Origin: Actinacidiphila cocklensis
GTDB lineage: Bacteria; Actinomycetota; Actinomycetes; Streptomycetales; Streptomycetaceae
Length of the DNA: 41,106 nt
Assembly: GCF_907177275.1 (NCBI RefSeq)
Contig: NZ_CAJSLV010000094.1
Location: 1 to 41,106 of the forward strand
Direction of reading: 5' to 3'
Within the stretch, counting starts at the first letter, position 1; each line of letters begins with the position of its first letter. This document shows, in pieces, positions 20,748 through 29,279 of this stretch. The notes beneath the pieces were generated by a model. That model was not told the DNA's origin. It did no database searches and worked only from the letters and a program-made list of their open reading frames with translations. The translations under genes were made by a program, and so were the position numbers.

Positions 20748-23669
20748 ATGCACCGTCATCCACGGGCGACCGCCGCGGCCCTCGCCGCGGCGCTCGCCGC
20801 CCTGGCCGCGAGCGTGCTCACCACCGCTCCCGCACACGCCGCAGCCGGCCCGGTGGCCCGGATCGTCGTCTCTCCCCCAGGCGACCGCGGGCCGGCAGCC
20901 GCCGGCCGGCACGTCGCCACCATTCAGGAAGCGCAGAAGCTCGCCCGTACCCTGTCGGGCAAGGCCGACGTGGTCGTGTCGCTGGCGGGCGGTACGTACC
21001 GCCTGGCCGAGCCCTGGAAGCTCACCAGCGCCGACTCCGGGCAGAACGGGCACACCGTCACCTGGCAGGCACTGCCCGGCCAGCAGCCGGTGCTGTCGGG
21101 TGGGCAGCAGGTGACGGGGTGGACGCTGCAGGACGCGTCGAGCAACATCTACGCCGCGTCCGTGCCGGCCGGTTCCGATTCGCGGCAGCTGTACGTCGAC
21201 GGCGCTCTGGCGCCGCGGGCGGCGGTCTCCATCGCCCGCAGCGACGTCAAGATCACCGCCGCCGGGATGACCATCGTCAACCCGGCGCTGAACTACCTGG
21301 CCTCGCTCCCGCAGCAGAACCGGATCGAGCTGGAGAGCCAGAACTCCTTCACCGACCGCTACGCGCCGGTCCAGTCCATCAGCGGCAGCACCATCACGAT
21401 GCAGCAGCCGGCCTGGAACAACAACAACTGGGGCTACGACACCCTCGCCAGCCCCTTCGCCGGCGGCAGCCTCCAACTGGAGAACTCCTACAGCTTCCTG
21501 AACACCACCGGCCAGTGGTACCTCGACCCCCAGGCCGGACAGCTCTACTACAAAGCACCCAGCAACTGGTCACCCACAGCGCACGACATCGAACTGCCCC
21601 GCCTGACCTCCCTGCTCCAGATCAGCGGAAGCTACACCAACCCCGTCCACGACATCACCGTCAAGGACATCGCCTTCCAGCACACCACCTGGCTCCAGCC
21701 CAGCACCTCCACCGGCTACGCCGACCAGCAGAACGGCGCGTTCATCCCGTCCGCCTACCCGCAGCCGAGTGACTTCATCACCTCCTGCCGCAGCGGCTGC
21801 CCCCAGTTCGAGGCCGCGCGCAACGGCTGGAACCAGATGCCGGCGGCCGTTCAGGTCTCGGCGGCCCGCGGTATCACCTTCACCGACGACACCTTCGCGC
21901 ACCTGGGCCAGGTGGGCCTCGGCATCGGCAACGACGCCAACGCCCACGCCTCCGGCATAGGCCTCGGCACGTCCGACATCACGGTGCACCACAACACCTT
22001 CACCGACGACTCCGGCGCCGGCATCGTGGTCGGCGGCATCCAACCCGACGCCCACCACCCGTCCGACCCCGCGATGGTGAACAGCGACGTCACGATCACC
22101 GACAACCTGGTGACCAAGGTCGCCGAGGACTACCGGGAGATGTCCGGGATACTCTCGACGTACGTCACCCACGCCGTCATCAGCCACAACGAGGTCTCCG
22201 ACCTGGCCTACGACGGCATCGACGTCGGCTGGGGCTGGGGCGCCAACGACCCCGGCGGCAGCCAGGACTACCGCAACCGCGGCCTGTACAACTACCAGCC
22301 CGTCTACACCACCCCCACGACCCTGAAGAACACCGTCGTCACGGACAACCTGATCCACGGCACGAAGAAGGTGTTCCACGACGGCGGCAGCCTGTACAAC
22401 CTGTCCGCCAACCCGGGCTCGGTGTTCGAGGGCAACTACATCTACGACAACCAGCACACCGTGGGCCTCTACCTCGACGAGGGCTCCCGCTACGTCACCC
22501 TGAAGAACAACGTCATCCAGGACTCCGGCGTATGGGCCTTCACCAACGCCGGCGGCACCAACAACACCAACGACAGCACCTTCGACACCAACTGGTACAA
22601 CTCAGGCGCCACCCAGGTCGCCACCGGCTCACCCCACAACAACGTCCTGACCGGCAACCTCCAGGTCGCCGACGACAGCTGGCCGCTGGGCGCGCAGCAG
22701 GTGATGTACACAGCCGGCATCGAGCCCGCCCTGCGCACCGCTGCCGACTCCCGGCCGGCGCCGGCCGGGGTGGCCCTCACCGCGGAGAAGTCCTCGCTGG
22801 ACTCCGGAGGCAGCACCACGCTGACAGGCACCGTGCAGAACTTCTCGGTACACCGGATCACCGGGCTGACGGTCAGCCTGGACCTGCCGAGCGGCTGGAC
22901 CGCGAAGCCGGTGACACCGGCCCCGGCCACGCTCGCCGGCGGGGCCGCCGAGTCCTTCGGGTGGCAGGTGACGGCGCCGTCCGCCGTCACCGACCCCCTC
23001 AGCAATGCCGCCTTCGCCCTGAAGGCGGCCTATCGCAGCGGCCGGACGTCGTACAGCACCTCGGCGGCGGCCCGCGTCGCCGTGGCCGGGACGCTGACCT
23101 CGCTGCGGTCCTTCGGTTCCGTGCCGTCCGCCTTCGGGCAGCAGGACGACCGCTACGCCATCCTGACCGGCGGCAACGACATATGGGGCGCCGGAGGCCA
23201 GCACTTCGACGAGTACGGCGCGATCTACAGCCCCAAGGCGGCCGGCCCCACCTCCACCCTCACCGTCAAGGTGACCGCGCAGCAGGCGGTCGACCCGTGG
23301 TCCAAGGCCGGCCTGGTGGTGCGCAACGACCTGTCCGCGCCGGGTGTCTCACAGGGCTACGCCGCTCTGGTGGTCACCCCGGGCAACGGTGTCTCGCTCC
23401 AGTGGCAGGACGCCGCGACCCCGGGATACCTCGACCAGTTCGCCACCTCCGCGGACAAGGCGGCCAAGGCCCCTGTCTGGCTGCGCATGGTCCGCAACGG
23501 CAGCCGGCTCAGCGGGTACTACTCCGCTGACGGAACGAGCTGGACCCAAGTCGGCTCCGAAGTCACCCTCGCGGGCGCCGACCCGGCCGAGGACGCGGGC
23601 ATGATCGCCACCGCTCACAGCCCGAGCGCACAGGGGGAGGCCGACTTCAGCGACTTCCAGGTGAGTTGA
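20748..23669 (+). CDS. Secreted right-handed beta-helix CAZyme-like protein with NEW3 and lectin-like C-terminal domains
   Basis: 973 residues. Signal peptide about 1-32 (ends AHAAAG); parallel beta-helix region about 35-650 with repeated Asn/Asp-rich turns such as ITDNLVTKV, ISHNEVSDL and LKNNVIQDS; an immunoglobulin-like NEW3 domain about 675-780; and a final beta-sandwich about 785-973 (WSKAGLVVRNDLS, VWLRMVRNGSRLSGYYSADG) resembling the DUF1349/laminin-G type. Beta-helix families GH141 (alpha-L-fucosidase and xylanase members known) and GH120 (beta-xylosidase) are the nearest guesses; I cannot assign one. GAGGA lies before the ATG. It follows the L-hexose operon by 89 bases and so may free the sugar that operon consumes. 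It is the complete paralogue of the gene cut at the left edge. Confidence 0.88.
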   Translation: MHRHPRATAAALAAALAALAASVLTTAPAHAAAGPVARIVVSPPGDRGPAAAGRHVATIQEAQKLARTLSGKADVVVSLAGGTYRLAEPWKLTSADSGQNGHTVTWQALPGQQPVLSGGQQVTGWTLQDASSNIYAASVPAGSDSRQLYVDGALAPRAAVSIARSDVKITAAGMTIVNPALNYLASLPQQNRIELESQNSFTDRYAPVQSISGSTITMQQPAWNNNNWGYDTLASPFAGGSLQLENSYSFLNTTGQWYLDPQAGQLYYKAPSNWSPTAHDIELPRLTSLLQISGSYTNPVHDITVKDIAFQHTTWLQPSTSTGYADQQNGAFIPSAYPQPSDFITSCRSGCPQFEAARNGWNQMPAAVQVSAARGITFTDDTFAHLGQVGLGIGNDANAHASGIGLGTSDITVHHNTFTDDSGAGIVVGGIQPDAHHPSDPAMVNSDVTITDNLVTKVAEDYREMSGILSTYVTHAVISHNEVSDLAYDGIDVGWGWGANDPGGSQDYRNRGLYNYQPVYTTPTTLKNTVVTDNLIHGTKKVFHDGGSLYNLSANPGSVFEGNYIYDNQHTVGLYLDEGSRYVTLKNNVIQDSGVWAFTNAGGTNNTNDSTFDTNWYNSGATQVATGSPHNNVLTGNLQVADDSWPLGAQQVMYTAGIEPALRTAADSRPAPAGVALTAEKSSLDSGGSTTLTGTVQNFSVHRITGLTVSLDLPSGWTAKPVTPAPATLAGGAAESFGWQVTAPSAVTDPLSNAAFALKAAYRSGRTSYSTSAAARVAVAGTLTSLRSFGSVPSAFGQQDDRYAILTGGNDIWGAGGQHFDEYGAIYSPKAAGPTSTLTVKVTAQQAVDPWSKAGLVVRNDLSAPGVSQGYAALVVTPGNGVSLQWQDAATPGYLDQFATSADKAAKAPVWLRMVRNGSRLSGYYSADGTSWTQVGSEVTLAGADPAEDAGMIATAHSPSAQGEADFSDFQVS
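21082..21228. repeat. Inverted duplicate block shared with 1-147
   Basis: Mate of the block at the left edge; one mismatch in 147 bases in opposite orientation, within an otherwise diverged pair of beta-helix genes. Confidence 0.9.
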
Positions 23670-23675
23670 GCCCGC

Positions 23676-23701
23676 AGGCCCGGGTGCCGGCCCCCGGGCC
23701 T
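23676..23701. terminator. Terminator hairpin between convergent genes (first)
   Basis: AGGCCCGGG (23676-23684) pairs with CCCGGGCCT (23693-23701) just after the beta-helix stop. Confidence 0.65.
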
Positions 23702-23713
23702 CGTACCTGAGAG

Positions 23714-23742
23714 CCGCCCCCGGCCGTCGCGGCCGGGGGCGG
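23714..23742. terminator. Terminator hairpin between convergent genes (second)
   Basis: CCGCCCCCGGCC (23714-23725) pairs perfectly with 23731-23742, loop GTCGC, 18 bases from the GH54 stop. Confidence 0.8.
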
Positions 23743-23759
23743 TTCACGCTTCCGTCACG

Positions 23760-25289
23760 TCAGTTACGTGCCCACTTCTGGTTGGTGGCCCCGGTGCATG
23801 TCCACAGCTGCACCAGGGTGCCGTTCGCAGTGCCGTAGGCGCTCGCGTCCAGGCACAGGCCGGTCTGGACGTTGGTGATGCTGCCGTCCGAGTTGATGTT
23901 CCACTTCTGGTTGTTCTGGCCGTTGCAGTCCCAGATGATCGCCTTGGTGCCGTTGGCCGTACCGCTGCCCTCGTCGTCCAGGCACTTGGTGCCGTAGACC
24001 TGCAGTTCCTTGGCGGTGGTGAGGTTCCACTGCTGGTTCGAACCGCCGTTGCAGTCCCACAGCGCGGTCTGCGTGCCGTTGGTCTGGCTGAGGTTGGGCA
24101 CGTCCAGGCAGCGGCCGGAGGCGGTGCCGCGCACCACGCCGCCGGTGCCTCCGGTGGAGCCGCCGCCGTAGCCGGCAGCGGTGATGCTGGCCTGCACCGC
24201 GCTCTCCGTGGCGTCCGTCGGGAACCCGGAGGTCATCGCGCCCTCGAAGAACTCGCCCTGGCCGGAGACGCTGTTGTCGCCGCCGGTCCCCAGCAGCAGG
24301 GAGCTGTCGGTCTTCATCGGCGAGTAACCGTTCGGCAGCCCGCCCGAGTAGGTCGTGGTGAGACTCCCCGTGGCGGCGTTGCCGTATTTCAGTGTGAAGT
24401 TACTCGTCCCGTTGTTCTTCTCCCAGGCGCTCACGAACGGGAAGTGCACTCCCTGGTTGTTGGCGTCGTGGTTGGACCCGCTCCCGGTGTGGAACATGCC
24501 GTTCTCCAGGTCGGCCTCGACCCAGGGGCCGGTGCCGGTGCAGCCGCCGAACCAGCAGGCGTTGCCCCAGTAGATCGCGTTCATGGTGGCGTTGCCGGTG
24601 TCGGTGTGCGTGTTCTCACCGCTGCCGTAGTCGAAGCAGCACCACTGGTTGGTGAAGTTGGACGAGGTCACCATGTAGATGCCCTCGGGCTGGGAGCCGG
24701 TGGGCGCCCCGTTGGCATGGTCGATCCGGTACCCCACACCCTGGTTGACCTTGACCCCGAAGACCGGGTGGCCGCCCGCGGTGATCGGCAGTGCCGCGGC
24801 GTCGGCGCCGACGTCCGCCCCGTTCGCGCCCGGCCCCTTCCAGTAGCCGCCCCAGGAGATGGGCAGGTCGTTGTGGCGGGAGCTCTGGTCGTAGATCTTG
24901 CTGATGATGCACGACGTGCCGGCACAGAAGGTCGTCTGGACCGAGGCGTCGGCGTATCCGCCCGCGGACAGCAGGCCCACGTCGTGATATGTGTGGTCGG
25001 AGGCGCGCTGGACCTGGTATAGCGGTCCGTTGTACGCCGCGAACAGCGCCCGGGTCGTGGAGTGTGCCGCGATGCAGGGTGTCCCGCCGGCGGCGTAGAT
25101 GTCACAGGGCAGGGACGAGGCCGCCGCGGCCGCCGGACGGACCGCGGCGGACACCGTCCGGGCGTTCGGGCCGCTCGCGGCGGCCCGGCCGCCGAAGACG
25201 GCCGCGGCCATCGCCAGGGCGAGCAGGAGGATGAGCAGCGGTCTTGCTCGCCGTACGCCGGTGGATAGGGAAGATGCGGAGCTGTGCAT
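23760..25289 (-). CDS. Secreted GH54 alpha-L-arabinofuranosidase with CBM13
   Basis: 509 residues: signal peptide about 1-38, GH54 (ArabFuran-catal) domain about 60-375 beginning LPCDIYAAGGTPC, then Gly/Ser linker and a ricin-B-type CBM13 about 385-509. By comparison with the fungal AbfB family, the nucleophile is Glu225 in CCFDYGSGE and the acid/base Asp338 in GTGGDNS; the vicinal Cys217-Cys218 pair typical of GH54 is present. It should release arabinofuranose from arabinan and arabinoxylan side chains. Fungal GH54 enzymes carry CBM42, so the CBM13 partner is a different pairing. GAAGGAG precedes the ATG. It lies 98 bases downstream of the CE3 esterase gene on the same strand. Confidence 0.93.
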   Translation of the reverse strand: MHSSASSLSTGVRRARPLLILLLALAMAAAVFGGRAAASGPNARTVSAAVRPAAAAASSLPCDIYAAGGTPCIAAHSTTRALFAAYNGPLYQVQRASDHTYHDVGLLSAGGYADASVQTTFCAGTSCIISKIYDQSSRHNDLPISWGGYWKGPGANGADVGADAAALPITAGGHPVFGVKVNQGVGYRIDHANGAPTGSQPEGIYMVTSSNFTNQWCCFDYGSGENTHTDTGNATMNAIYWGNACWFGGCTGTGPWVEADLENGMFHTGSGSNHDANNQGVHFPFVSAWEKNNGTSNFTLKYGNAATGSLTTTYSGGLPNGYSPMKTDSSLLLGTGGDNSVSGQGEFFEGAMTSGFPTDATESAVQASITAAGYGGGSTGGTGGVVRGTASGRCLDVPNLSQTNGTQTALWDCNGGSNQQWNLTTAKELQVYGTKCLDDEGSGTANGTKAIIWDCNGQNNQKWNINSDGSITNVQTGLCLDASAYGTANGTLVQLWTCTGATNQKWARN

Positions 25290-25344
25290 CGGCTCTCCTT
25301 CGATTGTGGGGTGGTGCTCCCGCTGTGCCGGGCCTGTGCGTCAC

Positions 25345-25382
25345 GCCGACGGCGGGACGCCGGTCCGGCGTTTGTCGTCGGC
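25345..25382 (-). terminator. Imperfect hairpin between CE3 and GH54 genes
   Basis: The arms GCCGACGGCGGGACGCCGG and CCGGCGTTTGTCGTCGGC form a long stem with a bulge and mismatches directly after the CE3 stop. It may end or reduce transcription into the GH54 gene. Confidence 0.5.
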
Positions 25383-25387
25383 GTGGC

Positions 25388-26509
25388 TCAGCCGGGGACC
25401 AGGGCGGTCCACTTCTGGTTGGCCTGGCCGTTGCAGTCCCACAGCTGGAGCTGCGTGCCGTCGGTCGTGGAGGAGGCGGGGTCGTCCAGGCAGCGGCCGG
25501 AGACCGGATTGCGGTAGGACCCGTTCACCGCCTGCCAGACCTGGTTGGCACCGCCGTTGCAGGTCCAGATCTCGATCTTCGTCCCGTTCGCCGTGCCGCG
25601 TCCGGTGGCATCCAGGCACTTCCCGACCGCGCGAAGGGTGCCGTCGGCGTAGGCCGTCCAGTTCTGGGCGGCGGCGCTGTTGCAGGTGTAGATCTGGGCC
25701 GGAGTGCCGTCGGCGCTGCTGCCGTTCCTGACGTCGAGGCACTTCCCCGCGATCCCGGAGCGGACCGGCCCCGAAGCGGAACCCGAGCCCGAGCCGCCCA
25801 GCCAGCCGGCGCTGTCGGCCGCCTGGACACCCCGCCGGAAGGCGTCGGCCATCTTCTGGTACCCGTTGTCGTTCGGGTGCAGGTAGTCGGAGAGGTCCGC
25901 GGTGGTCACCGCGCTCATGTCCACGTACCCGACGTGCTTGCCCGCGGCCTGCTCGCTCTGCACGATGCCGGGGATGGCCTGGTTGTACGCGCCGCGGTAC
26001 TGCTCCTCGGTACCGCTTGTGGAGACCACGAGCGAGGCCACCAGCACGGTCGCGGACGGGACGTCGCGGGTGATTTGGTCGACGAGCGACTTCAGCCGGG
26101 CGGTGGCCGTGGAGACCTGGTAGTTGCCGTTGAGGTCGTTGGTGCCGATCTCCAGGGTGACCACATTGGGCTGGTACCGGGACAGGGCCGCGTCCGTGAG
26201 GGCGGCCACCTGGTCGATGCGGTAACCGGAGTGCCCCTCGTTGTCGGGGTCTGACATCGTCCCGCCGCGCAGCGAACCGACGAAGTCGGTCGGATGGCCG
26301 TCGGCCACGAGCCCGTTGTACAGCGCAGCACGGTATCCGTTGCCCGTGCTGCTTCCGACGCCCCAGGTGATCGAGTCACCCAGCGGCATGAGGCTCAGGG
26401 GTGCCGTGGACGCCGCAGCGGCGGCCGCCGCCGGCGTCGTCGACGCCATGCCCGGTAAGCAGAGCGCCGCGGCCAGGGCGAGCAGGAGCGCGGTGAGAGG
26501 TCTTTTCAT
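25388..26509 (-). CDS. Secreted SGNH acetyl esterase (CE3-like) with CBM13
   Basis: 373 residues: signal peptide about 1-33, SGNH hydrolase domain about 36-232, short Gly/Ser linker, CBM13 about 250-373. Catalytic blocks are MPLGDSITWG (Ser46), the Gly of DFVGS, IGTND (Asn124) and DYLHPND (Asp208, His211). The MPLGDSIT, DFVGS and EGHSGYRID combination is that of family CE3 acetylxylan esterases, so it should remove acetyl groups from xylan and open the chain to the GH10 enzyme. The ATG at 26509 is chosen for GAGGAA upstream and the Lys-Arg signal start; the open frame extends 53 codons further without signal features. Its upstream region holds a perfect LacI-like box. Confidence 0.9.
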   Translation of the reverse strand: MKRPLTALLLALAAALCLPGMASTTPAAAAAAASTAPLSLMPLGDSITWGVGSSTGNGYRAALYNGLVADGHPTDFVGSLRGGTMSDPDNEGHSGYRIDQVAALTDAALSRYQPNVVTLEIGTNDLNGNYQVSTATARLKSLVDQITRDVPSATVLVASLVVSTSGTEEQYRGAYNQAIPGIVQSEQAAGKHVGYVDMSAVTTADLSDYLHPNDNGYQKMADAFRRGVQAADSAGWLGGSGSGSASGPVRSGIAGKCLDVRNGSSADGTPAQIYTCNSAAAQNWTAYADGTLRAVGKCLDATGRGTANGTKIEIWTCNGGANQVWQAVNGSYRNPVSGRCLDDPASSTTDGTQLQLWDCNGQANQKWTALVPG

Positions 26510-26845
26510 CAGGTTTCCTCGTCTGGTGAGGAGGGCGGACGCCCCGGGTGACGTGCAGGGCATGCCGTCAGCGGTGGCCCGCCACGGCGACGTCGGCCTG
26601 TACCGCGTGCTCCGCCGGCGGTGACCGGAAACGACCCTCAGACGCGCGGGTCCGGCCGCGGGACCCACACACCGGGCGGCGGACGGCGGCTGAGCAGTGG
26701 TCAGGTGACAGTGACGACCGGGCGTGGCCGCCGGTCAGCGGCACCAGGGTGTGCCGCGCCGCCTCGGCGCGGAGACACGGGCCTCGGTGGTGGATGCGCT
26801 GCTGTACTCACGGGGGACTCCTGCATGAAGGCCTGCGACGCCAGA

Positions 26846-26859
26846 TGTGAGCGCTCACA
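26846..26859 (-). promoter_or_regulatory. LacI-family-like operator
   Basis: TGTGAGCGCTCACA, a perfect 14-base palindrome, 337 bases upstream of the CE3 gene start. Confidence 0.72.
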
Positions 26860-26931
26860 ACCCTCGACGTGGGGGGATTACACAGAGAGGAGTTGCATAC
26901 CCACCGCCGCGCTCCCGCAGCAGTGGGACGG

Positions 26932-26968
26932 AATGAGACTGACACATATGAGCGACGGAACTCAAGAG
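26932..26968 (-). promoter_or_regulatory. Two-part upstream element, copy 2
   Basis: AATGAGACTGACACAT (26932-26947), 13 bases, CTCAAGAG (26961-26968): the same blocks and spacing as 775-811. As at copy 1, a GAGCGCTC palindrome follows 73 bases away on the side of the minus-strand gene. Confidence 0.55.
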
Positions 26969-27335
26969 TGCTGCACCCGACCATCTGCGAACCGGCGGCG
27001 CAACCGATCACCAGGGCCGCCGAGCCCGCACCGGGGGTGCCGCCTTCGCCACCAGACCCCGCAGGTCACAGCGCCACAATGCGCGGCCGGTCGGCGATCG
27101 CGGGCCGAGACGCCCAGATTCCGCCACCTTACCGGGCTCGCCCGGTCGGCGAGTCGCGGCGGCCGTTCGGCCGTGGCGCAGCAAACCGACCGGTCTCGAT
27201 GTATACGACAGCAGACGCAGGCGTCTCCGATCTGATCGAACGAGCAGAGGGGCTTGACACCACCTGCCCTATGCAGCACGCTGCCGTCGTTCCGACGACA
27301 GACGCCGTCCCGAAAAACGGGTTATGGCACCGGTG

Positions 27336-27357
27336 CATATGTTAGCGCTCACATATG
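27336..27357 (+). promoter_or_regulatory. LacI-family-like operator of the second GH54 gene
   Basis: GTTAGCGCTCAC (27341-27352) is flanked on both sides by CATAT/ATATG, and outside that by CACCGG and CCGGTG, giving a longer near-symmetric site 240 bases upstream of the GH54 ATG. Confidence 0.7.
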
Positions 27358-27591
27358 CCGGTGCCGTGCCCGCCCATGGCTGCCCCCACGTGCCAGGAGA
27401 CCTGCGTGAACGTCAGTCCCGTTCCTCTCGTGTCCGGCCCGCGGCGCCGGACCGTCCGTGCACCGGTATCCGATCTGCCGCGGCCGCGCCGCCCTGGCCT
27501 CCGGCCGGCCCTGTGGAGCCCGCCGCTCATTCACCCATGACAGCACCAGCATGCGCAGTCCCACGGGACCGCGCTCCAGGAGGGAGATCCG

Positions 27592-29172
27592 ATGGACGAC
27601 AGACTGACACGAGGCGGTGCGCCGTCCCGGCACGGCGGCATCCGCGGCATCTGGGAATCGGCCCTGCACCGGACCCGGTTGAAGGCCGGGAGCGCACCCG
27701 CCCACAAGCCGCTGCGCCGGCGCGCGGCTCTTCCGGCCAAGCTGGCAGCGGCAGCTCTGCTCGTCGTCGGCGGCCTGGCCGGCGGTGCGGTGGGAGCCGG
27801 GACGGCACGGGCCGCCACCTCGGAGCCGTGTGACATCTACGCGTCCGGCGGTACGCCGTGTGTGGCGGCGCACAGTACGACGCGGGCGCTGTACTCGACG
27901 TACAACGGGCCTCTGTACCAGGTCAGGCGTGCCTCGGACAACGCGACGAAGGACATCGGGCTGCTGAGCGCCGGTGGTTACGCGGACGCCGCCGCGCAGG
28001 ACTCCTTCTGCTCCGGCACGAGCTGTCTGATCACGGTCATCTACGACCAGTCGGGCCGCAGCAACAACCTGACCCAGGCTCCTGGGGGCGGCGCGGCAGG
28101 CGGCCCCGACAACCTCGCCAGCGCCACCGCCGCACCCACCATGGTCGGCGGGCACAAGGCCTACGGCGTCTTCGTCGCCCCCGGCACCGGCTACCGCAAC
28201 AACCACACCAACGGCATCGCCACCGGCGACAACCCCGAGGGCATGTACGCCATCTTCGACGGCACCCACTACAACGGCGGCTGCTGCTTCGACTACGGCA
28301 ACGCCGAGACCGACAGCAACGACGACGGCAACGGCACGATGGAGGCCATCTACTTCGGCAACATCAAGGTCTGGGGCTACGGCGCCGGCAACGGCCCCTG
28401 GATCATGGCCGACCTGGAGAACGGCCTCTTCTCCGGCGTCAACCAGCACCTGAACTCCGGTGACCCCACCATCAACTACCGCTACACCACCGCCATCATC
28501 AAGGGCACCCACAACCAGTGGGCCATCCGCGGCGGCAACGCCCAGTCCGGCGGCCTGTCCACCTTCTACAACGGGGTACGGCCCAACGTCTCGGGCTACA
28601 ACCCGATGCGCAAACAGGGCGCCATCATCCTGGGCACCGGCGGCGACAACAGCAAGGGAGCCCAAGGCACCTTCTACGAAGGCGTCATGACCTCCGGCTA
28701 CCCGTCGGACGACACCGAGAACGCCGTCCAGGCCAACATCACCGCTGCCGGATACACCAACTCCTCCGGCACCGGTACGACCGGGGCGCTGCACGCGGTG
28801 GGTGCGGGCAAGTGCCTGGACGTGCCGAACTCCTCGACCACGGCCGGTACGCAGCTGCAGATCTGGGACTGCAACGGCCAGGCCAACCAGAGCTGGACGC
28901 GTACGTCCTCGGGCCAGCTGACGGTCTTCTCCGGCGGCTCACAACTGTGCCTGGACGCCTACAACAACCAGACCACCGCCGGTACCAAGGTCGAGACCTG
29001 GTCCTGCAATGGCGGCGCCAACCAGCAGTGGAGCGTCAACTCCAACGGCACCGTCACCAGCACCCAGTCCGGACTGTGCCTCGACGTCACCGGAGCCTCC
29101 ACCGCCAACGGCGCCCTCGCCGAACTGTGGACCTGCAACGGCGGCAGCAACCAGCAATGGACCCTCGGCTGA
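27592..29172 (+). CDS. Secreted GH54 alpha-L-arabinofuranosidase with CBM13 (paralogue)
   Basis: 526 residues. A long basic N-region (about 50 residues) precedes the signal core (LAAAALLVVGGLAGGAVGAG), cleaved near 75. GH54 domain about 79-385 starting EPCDIYASGGTPC; nucleophile Glu239 in CCFDYGNAE and acid/base Asp352 in GTGGDNS; then CBM13 about 395-526. GGAGGGAG before the ATG supports the start. It is a clear paralogue of the 23760-25289 gene but its CBM13 is closer, in DNA, to that of the GH27 gene at 6507, so the binding module has a separate history from the catalytic domain. Confidence 0.93.
   Translation: MDDRLTRGGAPSRHGGIRGIWESALHRTRLKAGSAPAHKPLRRRAALPAKLAAAALLVVGGLAGGAVGAGTARAATSEPCDIYASGGTPCVAAHSTTRALYSTYNGPLYQVRRASDNATKDIGLLSAGGYADAAAQDSFCSGTSCLITVIYDQSGRSNNLTQAPGGGAAGGPDNLASATAAPTMVGGHKAYGVFVAPGTGYRNNHTNGIATGDNPEGMYAIFDGTHYNGGCCFDYGNAETDSNDDGNGTMEAIYFGNIKVWGYGAGNGPWIMADLENGLFSGVNQHLNSGDPTINYRYTTAIIKGTHNQWAIRGGNAQSGGLSTFYNGVRPNVSGYNPMRKQGAIILGTGGDNSKGAQGTFYEGVMTSGYPSDDTENAVQANITAAGYTNSSGTGTTGALHAVGAGKCLDVPNSSTTAGTQLQIWDCNGQANQSWTRTSSGQLTVFSGGSQLCLDAYNNQTTAGTKVETWSCNGGANQQWSVNSNGTVTSTQSGLCLDVTGASTANGALAELWTCNGGSNQQWTLG
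29062..29162. repeat. Inverted duplicate of CBM13 coding DNA (mate at 6517-6617)
   Basis: 101 bases identical by eye to the reverse complement of 6517-6617, at the 3' end of the GH54 gene. Confidence 0.9.
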
Positions 29173-29211
29173 CAGCAGCCGCCCTCAGGAGAACCGCATC
29201 ACCCACCCCGA

Positions 29212-29238
29212 TGGCCCGCCGGCGCTCCCGGCGGGCCA
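29212..29238 (+). terminator. Hairpin between GH54 and GH3 genes
   Basis: TGGCCCGCCGG (29212-29222) pairs with 29228-29238 around a 5-base loop, 40 bases after the GH54 stop. Confidence 0.6.
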
Positions 29239-29279
29239 CCGGCGTGGGAGCCGCACCACCCGACACCCGAGGAGGCGCC

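Larger units (their letters stand above)
26510..27591. promoter_or_regulatory. 1.08-kb divergent control region of CE3 and GH54 genes
   Basis: No gene is apparent. It contains a perfect LacI-like palindrome (26846-26859), the second copy of the two-part element (26932-26968), and a hybrid LacI-like operator in a longer symmetric setting (27336-27357). The two operator centres are 494 bases apart. Confidence 0.65.

Noticed and set aside
27598..27610. AGACTGACAC, part of the two-part element, at the GH54 start
   Set aside because: Only ten bases match, the CTCAAGAG block is absent, and it lies in codons; probably chance.
28518..29279. N-terminal extension of the GH3 frame
   Set aside because: It is a shadow of the GH54 gene; the signal peptide and GGAGG site place the start at 29280.
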